From assembly GCA_025057155.1 (NCBI GenBank), contig JANWYD010000017.1, positions 1-64,000 of the forward strand: a stretch of DNA of 64,000 bases. Reading direction: 5' to 3'. The DNA is from Chloroflexaceae bacterium (GTDB taxonomy: Bacteria; Chloroflexota; Chloroflexia; Chloroflexales; Chloroflexaceae). Under the pieces are notes generated by a model that worked only from the letters and a program-made list of their open reading frames with translations, searched no databases and was not told the DNA's origin. Shown here piece by piece: positions 45,979 to 54,265 of this stretch. Position numbers and translations under genes: made by a program. The stretch's first letter is position 1, and each line of letters opens with the position of its first letter.

Positions 45979-45987
45979 ATCGGCTTA

Positions 45988-46127
45988 TTGGTCTGTAAAA
46001 TGAGTTTCCTGGCAATTCCGCCCCCCTCCCAACCTCCCCCCGTTGCGGGGAGGCGCCGGACTCCCTCCCCCAGCGGGGGAGGGTTGGGGAGGGGGTGGAG
46101 TTACCGAAAAACTCAATTCACAGAGTA
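45988..46127. mobile_element. MITE-B copy 1
   Basis: About 138 bp. It starts GTCTGTAAAATGAGTTTCC and ends GGAGTTACCGAAAAACTCA...TTCACAGAGTA. The interior is two GC-rich arms (CCCCTCCCAACCTCCCCCC; GGGGGAGGGTTGGGGAGGGG) that fold into a long hairpin. Its reverse complement matches copy 2 at 50367-50505 closely over the whole length. No target duplication can be seen here. Confidence 0.72.
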
Positions 46128-46414
46128 CGTACAACGGCGGCGTTCACCTCAACACTGGTTGTGTTGGGGGTGCAGATGTGAAGGTGTGGCGAGAAAGGGA
46201 TGTTGTCATAGTACATCATTTTTGGGCGGGTATGCAATGCGCCCGGCCGCGCGGGTGTGACAGAGGCACCGACGCGTAAAGTAAAGAGGTACGATGAACT
46301 GGATTTGATGACCTGTTCCCGTCTTAAACTGCCCTGCCCTCTCCCATCTCGCCCTTGCCGGGCTAGAAGAGGACGGCTATAGCCGTCCTACGCCATCTCT
46401 CAACAGCGACCGTG

Positions 46415-46444
46415 CGTAAGGACGCAGCGCGCTGCGTCCTTACG
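46415..46444. repeat. 30-bp perfect palindrome
   Basis: Each half is CGTAAGGACGCAGCG read outward from the centre at 46429/46430; symmetry is exact with no loop. It lies 117 bases past the end of dnaE2 on the minus strand. It could be a terminator stem or a dispersed palindromic repeat. Confidence 0.6.
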
Positions 46445-46560
46445 GGTACGTCTGATACTTTGGGCTTCACAACTTGAACCATTACCCTCCCGCATTCCTT
46501 TCATCGCTGACATTTCCTACAGGATGCCTTCCGCTTTGATAAGGTCATGCGACGCGGGGG

Positions 46561-49500
46561 TCATATCGTGGTCAGGCTCCCTGGCACGGCGAGCGGTTCG
46601 ATATGCCAGGCCAGGACGCTCACCAGGTCGTCGCTGCGCTGGAGCATGCCGGTGATCCGCAGGGTGGCGCCGGCGCGCAGCAGGCCGCGGTAGCGCGCGG
46701 CGGTGGAGGGGCGCAGGACCACATCAATCAGCCCGTGTTCGTCTTCGAGGGTCAGAAAGGTGTGCCCCTTCGCCGTGGGTGGCGCCTGGCGCGCCACCAG
46801 GATCCCTGCCGTTTCCACCCGCGTGCCGTCCTCCCCGGCCCGCAGGGCGCGGCTGCTCCGCAGCCCCTGCCGGGCCAGCCAGGCCCGCAGGGCGACGAAG
46901 GCATGATCGCCGACTGTCAGGCCCAGCACCGCCTCGGACTGGCGCTGCATCTCCCAGTGGGTCAGGCTGGCCAGGTTGAGCGGCGGCAGAGGCGGGACGA
47001 GATCGAGTTCGTCGGCCTGGTAGCGCAACGTCCCCACCTCCCACAGCAGGTCGCGGCGCGGGACCCCGAAGGCGTCGAGCGCGCCGGCCAGGATCAGCCG
47101 TTCCACCGCAGCGCGGGGCAGCCGCGCGCGCCGGCAGAGGTCGCGCAGATCGCTGAATGGCCCCCCGGCGGCCCGGGCCGCCTCCAGCCGGGCAATGCCC
47201 TGCTCCCCCAGCCCGTTGACGAAGCGCAGCCCGATGCGGATAGCGCCGTCGGCTTCGATGACGCAGCGTTCGACGCTCCGGTTCACGTCAACATTGTGAA
47301 AGCGCACCCCGTGGCGCTTCGCGTCGCCGACCAGCACCGCCGGCGACCAGAAGCCCATGGGCTGATGGTTGAGCAGGGCGACGAAGAACGCCGCCGGGGC
47401 GTAGCGTTTCAACCAGGCGTGCTGGTAGACGATGGTGGCGAAGGCGGTGGCGTGGCTGCGGGGGAAGGCGTAACCAGCGAACCCGGCGAGCTGGGCGAAG
47501 ATCGCCTCGGCGATGACCGGCTCGATGCCCCGCCGCGTCGCGTCGCCGAGGAAGCTCTCGCGCAGCCCGGCGATGGCGGCGGCGTCGCCCTTGCCCAGGG
47601 CGCGGCGCAGGGCCTCGCCGCGCCCCGGCGACCACCCCGCCGCCGCCCGGGCCACCAGCAGCACCTGCTCCTGGAACAGCAACACCCCCAGCGTATCGCG
47701 CAGCACCGGCTCCAGGCAGGGGTGCAGAAAACGCGCCGGCTCCGTCCCCGTCCGGCGGCGCAGGTAGGGATGCACCATCTGGCCCTGGATCGGCCCGGGA
47801 CGGATCAGCGAGACCGCCACGGCCAGGTCGTCGAGCGAGCGCGGTCGCAGGCGAGGCAGCACGCTGCTCTGCGCCCGGCTCTCGACCTGAAACACGCCGA
47901 TCGTGTCCCCGGCGCCGAGCATGGCGTACACCGCGGGATCGTCGTAGGCGCAACGGGCAAAATCCGGCGGCGCCATCCCCAGGGCCGCCATCCACTCCAG
48001 CGTCTCGGTGATGGCCGAGAGGGCGCGCAGCCCCAGCACATCAATCTTGACGATCCCCGCTGTCTCCAGCGCGTCCTTGTCCCACTGCGTCACCGAGCGC
48101 CCCGGCATGGCCGTCGGTTCAACCGGCACGCGCGTGGACAGAGGCGGCCCCATCACCACCATGCCGCCGCTGTGCTGGCCGAGGTGCCGTGGCAGGCCGT
48201 GGATCTGGCGGCAGAGGTCGAGCATGAGGGCGATGGCCGGGTCATGGACCTCTCCGGCGGGGCCGTCGAGGCCCAGTTCCGCCTGCCGGAGCAGCGCCGG
48301 ATCAACGCCGAGAGCCCGGGCTACGTCATTGAGCGCCAGGCGGGCCTGGAAGGTGATGAAGGTGCAGGCCAGGGCGACATGATCGCGCCCGTAGCGCCGG
48401 TAGAGGTACTGGATGACCTCCTCCCGCCGGGCGGCATCCACGTCCAGGTCAATGTCGGGCAGGGCTGCCCGCTCGGCGCTTAAGAAACGCTCGAAGACCA
48501 GGTTGTGCCGCAGCGGGTCAACCGGGCCAATGCCCAGCAGGTAGGCCGCCAGCGAGTTGGCGGCTGAGCCGCGGCCCTGGCAGCGAATGCCCTGCGAGCG
48601 GGCGAAGCGCACCAGATCCCAGACCAGCAGCAGGTAGTTGGCCAGCCCGGTCTGGCGGATGACGGCCAGTTCGTGATCGAGCTGGACCCGCGCGGCCGTT
48701 GCGTCCGGCCCGTAGCGCGCCGGCAGGGCCTCGGCGCACAGGCGCGCCAGGTAGCTATCAGCGTCGCAACCGGGCGGGGTGGGGAAGGTAGGGAGATCCT
48801 GAAGCCCGAAACGCAGCTCGAAGCGGCAGCGCTCAGCGATAGCCAGACTGGCGCGCAGCGCGTCGGGGTAGAGGCGAAACAGCGGCGCCAGACGCGCGGC
48901 GGATTTGAGGTAGTACTCATCGTTTGGACGCAACTCGTCCGCGATATGGTCGAGCGGCAGCCGGCGGCGGATGGCCCGCAGCGTATCGTGAAGGCGCTGC
49001 CCGTCGCGGCGCGCGTAGTGCACGTTGTTGGTCGCTACCGTCGGCAGGCCCAGGTAGCCGGCCAGACGGTGGAGGTCATCAACCAGGACCGGGTCGTCGG
49101 GATGCAGGTGGTGCTGCAACTCGACATAAAAACTGCCGGGAAACCACGCCGCCAGGCGCCGGGCGGCGCGAAAGGCGCGCTGGCGATCCCAGGCTAGCAG
49201 GGCGCTGGCGATCGGGCCGTGGCGGCACCCGCTGAGGCAGATCAGGCCGGCGCCGTGGCCCTCGAGCGCCGCCCAGGGCAGCGCCGCCTGGCCCTTCGGG
49301 GCGTTCTGCTGCGCCAGGGTGATGAGATGGCACAGATTGCGCCAGCCGGTCGCCTCCTCCACCAGCAGCGTCAGGTGACCGCCGTCCTCCATCGTCAGCT
49401 CGGCCCCCAGAATGGGCCGCACCCCCACCCGTCGGGCCGCCTCGACGAAAGGAACCGCGCCGTACAGGGCATCGTGATCGGTCAACGCCAGGGCCGGCAT

Positions 49501-49596
49501 CTCCAGCGCCGCGGCCTGCGTCGTCAGCGCCTCCACGGTGCTGGCGCCGTCGAGCAGGCTATAGGCCGAGTGGCAGTGGAGTTCGACGTAGGCCAT
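46561..49596 (-). CDS. dnaE2: Error-prone DNA polymerase III alpha subunit (ImuC/DnaE2 type)
   Basis: 1011 residues from ATG 49596, shorter than replicative DnaE (about 1150-1200) and of DnaE2 length. N-terminal PHP domain (VELHCHSAYSLLDGAS, ALTDHDALYGAVPFVEAA), polymerase core with GRGSAANSLAAYLLGI and the catalytic Asp segment PDIDLDVDAARREEVI, FPRSHATAFATIVYQHAWLK, HhH region and a C-terminal OB fold (TFLTLEDEHGLIDVVLRPS). It lacks the C-terminal clamp and tau-binding regions of replicative DnaE. With the upstream DUF6504, ImuB-like and ImuA-like genes it forms a mutagenic translesion cluster, usually SOS-induced. No LexA box was identified. Confidence 0.92.
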   Translation of the reverse strand: MAYVELHCHSAYSLLDGASTVEALTTQAAALEMPALALTDHDALYGAVPFVEAARRVGVRPILGAELTMEDGGHLTLLVEEATGWRNLCHLITLAQQNAPKGQAALPWAALEGHGAGLICLSGCRHGPIASALLAWDRQRAFRAARRLAAWFPGSFYVELQHHLHPDDPVLVDDLHRLAGYLGLPTVATNNVHYARRDGQRLHDTLRAIRRRLPLDHIADELRPNDEYYLKSAARLAPLFRLYPDALRASLAIAERCRFELRFGLQDLPTFPTPPGCDADSYLARLCAEALPARYGPDATAARVQLDHELAVIRQTGLANYLLLVWDLVRFARSQGIRCQGRGSAANSLAAYLLGIGPVDPLRHNLVFERFLSAERAALPDIDLDVDAARREEVIQYLYRRYGRDHVALACTFITFQARLALNDVARALGVDPALLRQAELGLDGPAGEVHDPAIALMLDLCRQIHGLPRHLGQHSGGMVVMGPPLSTRVPVEPTAMPGRSVTQWDKDALETAGIVKIDVLGLRALSAITETLEWMAALGMAPPDFARCAYDDPAVYAMLGAGDTIGVFQVESRAQSSVLPRLRPRSLDDLAVAVSLIRPGPIQGQMVHPYLRRRTGTEPARFLHPCLEPVLRDTLGVLLFQEQVLLVARAAAGWSPGRGEALRRALGKGDAAAIAGLRESFLGDATRRGIEPVIAEAIFAQLAGFAGYAFPRSHATAFATIVYQHAWLKRYAPAAFFVALLNHQPMGFWSPAVLVGDAKRHGVRFHNVDVNRSVERCVIEADGAIRIGLRFVNGLGEQGIARLEAARAAGGPFSDLRDLCRRARLPRAAVERLILAGALDAFGVPRRDLLWEVGTLRYQADELDLVPPLPPLNLASLTHWEMQRQSEAVLGLTVGDHAFVALRAWLARQGLRSSRALRAGEDGTRVETAGILVARQAPPTAKGHTFLTLEDEHGLIDVVLRPSTAARYRGLLRAGATLRITGMLQRSDDLVSVLAWHIEPLAVPGSLTTI

Positions 49597-49619
49597 CGGG
49601 TCATGCGATTTCGGATTGC

Positions 49620-49670
49620 GGATTTTGGATTTTGGATTGCCGTATATGGTGTTCCGGTGAGACCTGGCGA
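49620..49670. repeat. GGATTTTGG/CCGTATATGG repeat, second copy
   Basis: GGATTTTGGATTTTGGATTG followed by CCGTATATGG and, after a short gap, TGAGACCTGGCG. The same order is found at 17492-17550, where one more GATTGTA unit is present. Confidence 0.6.
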
Positions 49671-49712
49671 TGAGGCGCACGCACCCGTATGAGACAGGAA
49701 CCGGTATCAGAG

Positions 49713-49737
49713 GGTGGGGAAACCCGGTTTCCTCACC
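49713..49737. repeat. GGGGAAACCCGGTTTCC palindrome
   Basis: GGTGGGGAAACC and CGGTTTCCTCACC arms between dnaE2 and the DUF6504 gene. One member of a family seen at 17650, 50101, 52331, 54218, 56811 and 60882. Confidence 0.65.
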
Positions 49738-49809
49738 TTCCACCACGAAGGCTCCTTCGTGGGAGGACCTGGCTCTCCCACACCCTCCCGCGCAGGGCCG
49801 ACATTCACC

Positions 49810-50064
49810 TCAATCGTGCAGGTAGACCAGGCGCCACGTCCCGACGGGCAGGTCGCGCCCCAGGGTGAGCAACAGCCGGCCACGGGTCGCTACGGTAACA
49901 TACTCGCGCCAGTAGCCGGCGCGCCACCAGCCCTGCCGCACCCGCCAGCGGGCGCTCACTATGGCAACCGCGTGCCAGCCTCCTCGCAGCCGTAAGCGGA
50001 GCGGGGTGGCATCGGCGGCGCACTCGACCACCAGTGGCAGACCCTCGGGCCAGAAAAGGCTCAT
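49810..50064 (-). CDS. DUF6504-like small protein of the imu cluster
   Basis: 84 residues from ATG 50064. The pattern AVAIVSARWRVRQGWWRAGYWREYVTVATRGRLLLTLGRDLPVGTWRLVYLHD matches DUF6504, a short beta-rich domain that occurs as a separate protein or at the end of ImuB-type polymerases. It lies 213 bp upstream of dnaE2 and downstream of imuB, so it probably replaces the missing C-terminal part of the short ImuB and may link it to the polymerase. The start is not backed by a strong ribosome site. Confidence 0.7.
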   Translation of the reverse strand: MSLFWPEGLPLVVECAADATPLRLRLRGGWHAVAIVSARWRVRQGWWRAGYWREYVTVATRGRLLLTLGRDLPVGTWRLVYLHD

Positions 50065-50518
50065 ACGCTCGTTTAGAAAACTCTCCCTTCGGATAGGGGC
50101 GTGGGGAAACCTGGTTTCCCCACCCCTCTTCAACTGGCCGTCATTCGTCGTGAGAGATAGCACTTAATTACAGTTACAGCGCGCAAAACGCCTCCTGGCA
50201 GAGGGGTGCAGGGAGGCTGCGTCTCTCCGCAAGCCCTTTTTCCGCCCGCGGCGGGCGCGCGCCCTGGCGAAGCAGGCGCATTTCTACCGCCGCGGGCGGA
50301 AAAGAGCAGTTCGTGGAGGGCTACGCCCTCCACACCTCACTGAAAGAATTACATACTACCTCTGAGTACTCTGTGAACTAGGTTTTTCGGTAACTTCGCC
50401 CCCTCCCCAACCCTCCCCCGGCGGGGGAGGGAGGCCGGCTCCTCCCCCCAACGGGGGGAGGTTGGGAGGGGGGCGGAAATGCCAGGAAACTTCGTTCACA
50501 GACTACTGAGATAGGTGC
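50065..50518. other. Intergenic region inside the imu cluster
   Basis: 454 bp separating imuB from DUF6504. It holds a GGGGAAACCTGGTTTCCCC palindrome (50101-50123), a 17-bp inverted repeat with TTTTCCGCCCGCGGCGG arms (50238-50254 and 50287-50303), a GTGGAGGGC hairpin (50313-50333) and MITE-B copy 2. Several of these could stop transcription, so the downstream genes may need their own promoter. Confidence 0.7.
50367..50505. mobile_element. MITE-B copy 2 with 5-bp target duplication
   Basis: About 139 bp, from TACTCTGTGAACTAGG to CGTTCACAGACTA. The terminal inverted repeats share CTGTGAAC and, further in, GTTT and CGCCCCC. Both ends are flanked by CTGAG (50362-50366 and 50506-50510), consistent with a 5-bp target duplication. 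The inner arms are poly-C/poly-G rich and complementary. Confidence 0.75.
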
Positions 50519-51511
50519 TTATTCCTCATCCCACGGACGCAGCCGGTGACGGGCCTCGGGCAGGGCCAGGCAGATAGCGGAGCCGACGGCGTACAGCAGA
50601 CCGCCTGGCGGCAGCCGGCGGGCCAGATCGGCCAGGGCGGCGCGACCGGCCGCCTGGCACGCCGCGACCGGGGCGAACAGGGATGCCTGTTCGCCCCGCA
50701 GCGGGACAAGCTCGCCGGCCAGCAGCGCCATTTCCAGCACCGGGCCAGCGATCTCTGCGTCTTCCAGGAGCCGGGTGGCAATTGACAAGAGGGCGCCGGG
50801 GCTCGCCGCGGGGCGCTCCAGCGCGCGCCCGGCGCTCCAGGCGCCGTCGTCGCCGCTGAGGTGCAGGGCCAGGGAGCGGGCCTGCTCGCCGCGCCGCTCC
50901 AGCCCGGCGCCCAGCGCGGCGGTCATGCGGGCCAGGGTCCGGTCCAGCACGGCGCGATCCGCCACCGGCGCGGCAAAGGCGTGCCGCAGGCGCAGGCGCG
51001 GGGGCGGCGGCACGGGCAGCAGCGGCGCCTCGCGGCCATGCAGCGCCCGCCAGACTGGCAGCAGCGCGCTGCCGAAACGCGCGCCGAAGGCCGCCTCCGG
51101 CAGCGCCGCCACGGCGCCCAGCGAGTCCAGGCCCAGGCCGCGCAGGGTAGGCGCCAGCGGGGCCAGCGGCTCCAGCCACTCCACCGGGCAGACGGCGAGC
51201 AGCGCCGGCACGGCCGCCGGGCTGACCACCAGGGCCGCGTCCGATCCCGCGCAGCGGGCGGCCAGGCGTGCCAGGGTGGGCGCCGGCGCTACCCCGAGGG
51301 CCACGCTCAGGCGCGCCGCCGCGGCAATGCCGCGCAGCACGGCGATGTGCCGCCGCGCATCGGCCACGGTACCGCGGCCCAGATCGATCAGCGCCGCGAG
51401 CCGATCCGCTGTCCACTCCAGATGCACCCGCGGGCTCAGGCCATCGAGGCCCAGGCGCAAAGTCTGAAGAGCGGTCGCTTCGGGTGGCGCGGCGGCCAGG
51501 CAGGCGATCAT
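50519..51511 (-). CDS. ImuB-like inactive Y-family polymerase homologue (short)
   Basis: 330 residues; ATG 51511 overlaps the stop of the ImuA-like gene (ATGA) and has GGAGG four bases upstream. The pattern of the Y-family palm and little-finger regions is recognisable (ALQTLRLGLDGLSPRVHLEW, AAARLSVALGVAPAPTLARLAAR, LRGLGLDSLGAVAALPEAAFGARFG, LDRTLARMTAALGAGLERRG), as in ImuB. The catalytic acidic residues of DinB/UmuC and the first 80 or so residues of full ImuB are missing, and the C-terminal extension is short. ImuB normally bridges DnaE2 and the clamp without catalysis; the same role is inferred here. Confidence 0.72.
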   Translation of the reverse strand: MIACLAAAPPEATALQTLRLGLDGLSPRVHLEWTADRLAALIDLGRGTVADARRHIAVLRGIAAAARLSVALGVAPAPTLARLAARCAGSDAALVVSPAAVPALLAVCPVEWLEPLAPLAPTLRGLGLDSLGAVAALPEAAFGARFGSALLPVWRALHGREAPLLPVPPPPRLRLRHAFAAPVADRAVLDRTLARMTAALGAGLERRGEQARSLALHLSGDDGAWSAGRALERPAASPGALLSIATRLLEDAEIAGPVLEMALLAGELVPLRGEQASLFAPVAACQAAGRAALADLARRLPPGGLLYAVGSAICLALPEARHRLRPWDEE

Positions 51512-52269
51512 TGATCCTCCAGGGCTGCGATCGGCAGATCAACCGTGACCGTAGCCAGCGGCGTCGCGAAGGGCGGCGCCAGCACTGTCACCCGGGTGCG
51601 GCTGCCCACGATCCGCGGGCCATGCCACACCCAGCTCTGGAGTGCCAGGGTCAGACGCAGGGAAGTCAGCGGGACCAGCAGCGCTCGTGGCGGAGGCGGT
51701 GGTTCAGACAACAGGCCGGTGGGCGCGGGTTCAGTCACCACCAGCGCGCAGCCGCTGGCGGCGAGCAGGCGCGGCAGGCGGGGCAGAAGGGTTCTAAGGG
51801 CCGGGGCCCCCCGCGGCAGCGCCAGCCAGGTCGCCAGATGGTCAATCACCAGAACGCCCACGGCCCGGCGCACCAGCAGCGTCGCCACGGTCAGGGCCGC
51901 TGCAGGGCCATCGGCGGGGCGCGCCAGGGCGAGATCGGCCAGGTTGACGCCTTGGACTGCGGCGGCGGCGGGGGCGAAGGTGTGTTGCAAATCGAGGATG
52001 CAGGCCAGTTCCCCGATGGCCTGCGCCCGGGCGATCAGCCCGAACGCCAGCGTGTTCACCCCTGCCGAGCGCGGCCCGCCGATGACGGTCAGCCGCCCCC
52101 GCGGCGCGCCGCCCTGCGGAAGCGCAGCGTCGAGCGTCGGGCACCCCGTGGCAAGCGCCGGCAGGCTGGCCGGCGACGGCAGCGCCGAGCCGCGGCGCGC
52201 TGCGCGCGCACCGTAGCGTCGTTGCAGGTCGGCGATCAGTATGTCGAGCATGGACGGAAGGCGTTCCAT
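51508..52269 (-). CDS. ImuA-like RecA-fold protein with degenerate Walker A
   Basis: 253 residues from ATG 52269, or 247 from ATG 52251. The N-terminus has an amphipathic helix (LDILIADLQRRYGARAA), then ATGCPTLDAALPQGGAPRGRLTVIGG as in ImuA/SulA-type RecA relatives. The P-loop position reads GGPRSAGVNTLAFGL, with Val where Lys of GKT would be, so ATP binding is doubtful. VGVLVIDHLATWL corresponds to Walker B. It is first in the cluster imuA-imuB-DUF6504-dnaE2 and overlaps imuB by four bases. Confidence 0.75.
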   Translation of the reverse strand: MERLPSMLDILIADLQRRYGARAARRGSALPSPASLPALATGCPTLDAALPQGGAPRGRLTVIGGPRSAGVNTLAFGLIARAQAIGELACILDLQHTFAPAAAAVQGVNLADLALARPADGPAAALTVATLLVRRAVGVLVIDHLATWLALPRGAPALRTLLPRLPRLLAASGCALVVTEPAPTGLLSEPPPPPRALLVPLTSLRLTLALQSWVWHGPRIVGSRTRVTVLAPPFATPLATVTVDLPIAALEDQ

Positions 52270-52870
52270 TCTTGCCCGGATTCCCTATGCCCTCGCCGGG
52301 GCACGGCCCTTCTCGAAGGTTCCTGAAGGGGAGCGCGGGGAAACCCGGTTCCCCGCGCTCCTGCTAGAGGGGAGGCAGGGGCGGTTTGCGAACCGCCCCT
52401 GCCGGGTTTTCCTGCCCCCCTGCCTGAAGGGAGGGTCTGGGAGAGCGAAGCCCTCCCAGGGACATCCTTTCGGTGCAGTGTATGGTACCGCACAAACGTT
52501 CTTATCAAGATGACAATTTGTTTACATTGCCGCGCATTTTCCGTACATCCACGGCGCGCCGTGCTGCGTAAAGATAGGCGGACAGGCAACCTCTTTAATC
52601 TACACGGCGCATTCGTTCGCAGGTGATTGCGTAATGCGCGCGCGGGCGCCCCCACCGGACCCCGACCCGGAGGCGCCAGGGGGAAAGACTCCCCGGTGTG
52701 GGTTAGCTTTGCTGTGTCCAAAAGTCGTTGCTATTGGCATGTAGGTGGTGCATCCGGCAAATAGCAATACAGGTGCGGGCGCTCAGGCCCGCGCTATCAC
52801 CGGCAAGCTGCGCTGCCGCGCCTGGCAGGTTTTTGACGGATGCACCGGTAAGCGCATGGAGGAGCTCCTG
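52270..52870. other. Divergent intergenic region upstream of imuA and the DUF4397 gene
   Basis: 601 bp. Contains the palindromes at 52331-52360 (GAGCGCGGGGAA/TTCCCCGCGCTC) and 52437-52459 (CTGGGAGAGC/GCCCTCCCAG). A lower-GC stretch near 52490-52560 (ACGTTCTTATCAAGATGACA) may hold a promoter. No clear LexA box (neither the Gram-positive nor the proteobacterial form) was found. Confidence 0.5.
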
Positions 52871-54208
52871 ATGAGTACACGTTCGATTCGCCGTGGCGTT
52901 CGCCCGATCATCCTGGCCTTGCTGGCCATGCTGGTCGCCCTGTCGCTCCTGCCCACGGCAGCGCAGGCTGCCCATGCCCCCGACGCCCCCGCCCGGCTCC
53001 GGGCGGTCCACGCGGTGCCCGATTTCGGCGCGGTGGATATCTACGTGAACGGCAACAAGGTTCTGGGCGATGTCACCTTCTTCACCGTCAGCCCCTACCT
53101 GGAAGTGCCCGAAGGGCGCTACAAGGTGCAGGTCATTCCGGCTGGCGAAAGCCTCTCCAACCCCAGTCTCTTCGTCATCAACCGCAGCTACTACCTCAAA
53201 TCCGGCCGCGACTATACCCTGGTTGCGCGGGGGAGCGTCGCTTCAGGGCGCGTGGGGCCGACCCTGCTCCGTGACGACAACCGCGAACCGGCGGCCGGCA
53301 AGGCGCGCGTGCGCGCGGCCCACTTCTCGCCCGACGCGCCCGCGGTGGACATCTTCATCAATGGCGAGAAGGCCATTGAGCATCTGAGCTTCCGCCGCGC
53401 GACCGGCTATCTCGAAGTGCCCGCTGGAACCTACACTGTGGGCATCGCCCCCGCGGGCGGTACGGCGAGCAACATTATCTACACGGCTGACCTGACCCTC
53501 GAAGCCGGCAAGGTCTACACCGCCTGGGCCAACGGCCTGCTTGGCGGCGCCGGCGCGCAGGCTTTCAAGGTCACCCCCTCGGTGGATGCCGACTTCGCCC
53601 CCGTGGTCAAGCAGGCCCGCGTCCGCGCCATCCATGCCGTCCCCGATATCGCTGGCTCGCCGGTGGATGTGTACGCGAATGGCGTCAAGCTGGTCACGTT
53701 TGACTTCTTCGCGGTGACCGACTACCTCACCGTGCCTGCTGGCGACTATGATATTCGGGTCGTGCTCGCGGGCGGCAATCCGCAGACCGAGGCGGTCATT
53801 CAGGCCAACGTCACGGTGAAAGGCGGCAAAGACTACAGCATTATCGCCAGCGGTACGAACGGCGATTTCTGCGCCACGGTGCTCGAGGATGACAATACGC
53901 TCCCTGCGACCGGCAAGGCGCGCGTGCGCGCGGCCCACTTCTCGCCCGACGCGCCCGCGGTGGACATCTTCATCAATGGCGCGAGGGCTATCGAGAACCT
54001 GAGCTTCACCGAGGCCACCGGCTACCTGGAGGTGCCTGCCGGGACCTACGAGGTGGGCATCGCCCCCGCGGGCGGCAGCCCGATCTTCACCACCAGCCTG
54101 AGCCTTGAGGCCGGCAAGGTCTACACCGCCTGGGCCAACGGCCTGCTTGCCGGCACGGGCGCGAAGGCCTTCAAGGTCACCCCGTCCGTGGATGCAAAGG
54201 CCGAGTAA
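52871..54208 (+). CDS. Secreted protein of four DUF4397 domains
   Basis: 445 residues; ATG 52871 with GGAGGAG upstream. Signal peptide (RPIILALLAMLVALSLLPTAAQA), then four DUF4397 beta-sandwich domains, each starting RVRAxHxxPD (domain starts near residues 38, 146, 252 and 351). Domains 2 and 4 share a stretch of 72 identical bases (53295-53366 and 53910-53981), and their ends are nearly identical too, so a two-domain unit of 615 bp was duplicated recently. The same domain is found inside the subtilase at 42088. Extracellular or surface role; the ligand is unknown. Confidence 0.9.
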   Translation: MSTRSIRRGVRPIILALLAMLVALSLLPTAAQAAHAPDAPARLRAVHAVPDFGAVDIYVNGNKVLGDVTFFTVSPYLEVPEGRYKVQVIPAGESLSNPSLFVINRSYYLKSGRDYTLVARGSVASGRVGPTLLRDDNREPAAGKARVRAAHFSPDAPAVDIFINGEKAIEHLSFRRATGYLEVPAGTYTVGIAPAGGTASNIIYTADLTLEAGKVYTAWANGLLGGAGAQAFKVTPSVDADFAPVVKQARVRAIHAVPDIAGSPVDVYANGVKLVTFDFFAVTDYLTVPAGDYDIRVVLAGGNPQTEAVIQANVTVKGGKDYSIIASGTNGDFCATVLEDDNTLPATGKARVRAAHFSPDAPAVDIFINGARAIENLSFTEATGYLEVPAGTYEVGIAPAGGSPIFTTSLSLEAGKVYTAWANGLLAGTGAKAFKVTPSVDAKAE

Positions 54209-54217
54209 CTACCTGAA

Positions 54218-54250
54218 GGGGTGTGGGGAAACCCGGTTTCCCCACACCCC
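54218..54250. terminator. 16-bp palindrome between convergent genes
   Basis: GGGGTGTGGGGAAACC, one base, GGTTTCCCCACACCCC; best-preserved member of the GGGGAAACCCGGTTTCCCC family, placed between the ends of two convergent genes (54208 and 54266). Confidence 0.7.
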
Positions 54251-54265
54251 TGCGCTCAACGAACG

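Larger units (their letters stand above)
45925..46560. other. Intergenic region with terminator, MITE-B and palindromes
   Basis: 636 bp without genes. It holds a minus-strand terminator (45954-45978), MITE-B copy 1 (45988-46127), a 20-bp palindrome AGGACGGCTATAGCCGTCCT (46370-46389) and a 30-bp perfect palindrome (46415-46444). Confidence 0.7.

Noticed and set aside
46603-48483. 626-codon plus-strand frame over dnaE2
   Set aside because: Antisense shadow of a well-defined polymerase gene.
52270-52870. LexA/SOS box upstream of imuA
   Set aside because: No sequence near either known consensus (CTGT-N8-ACAG or GAAC-N4-GTTC) could be found by eye; regulation stays open.
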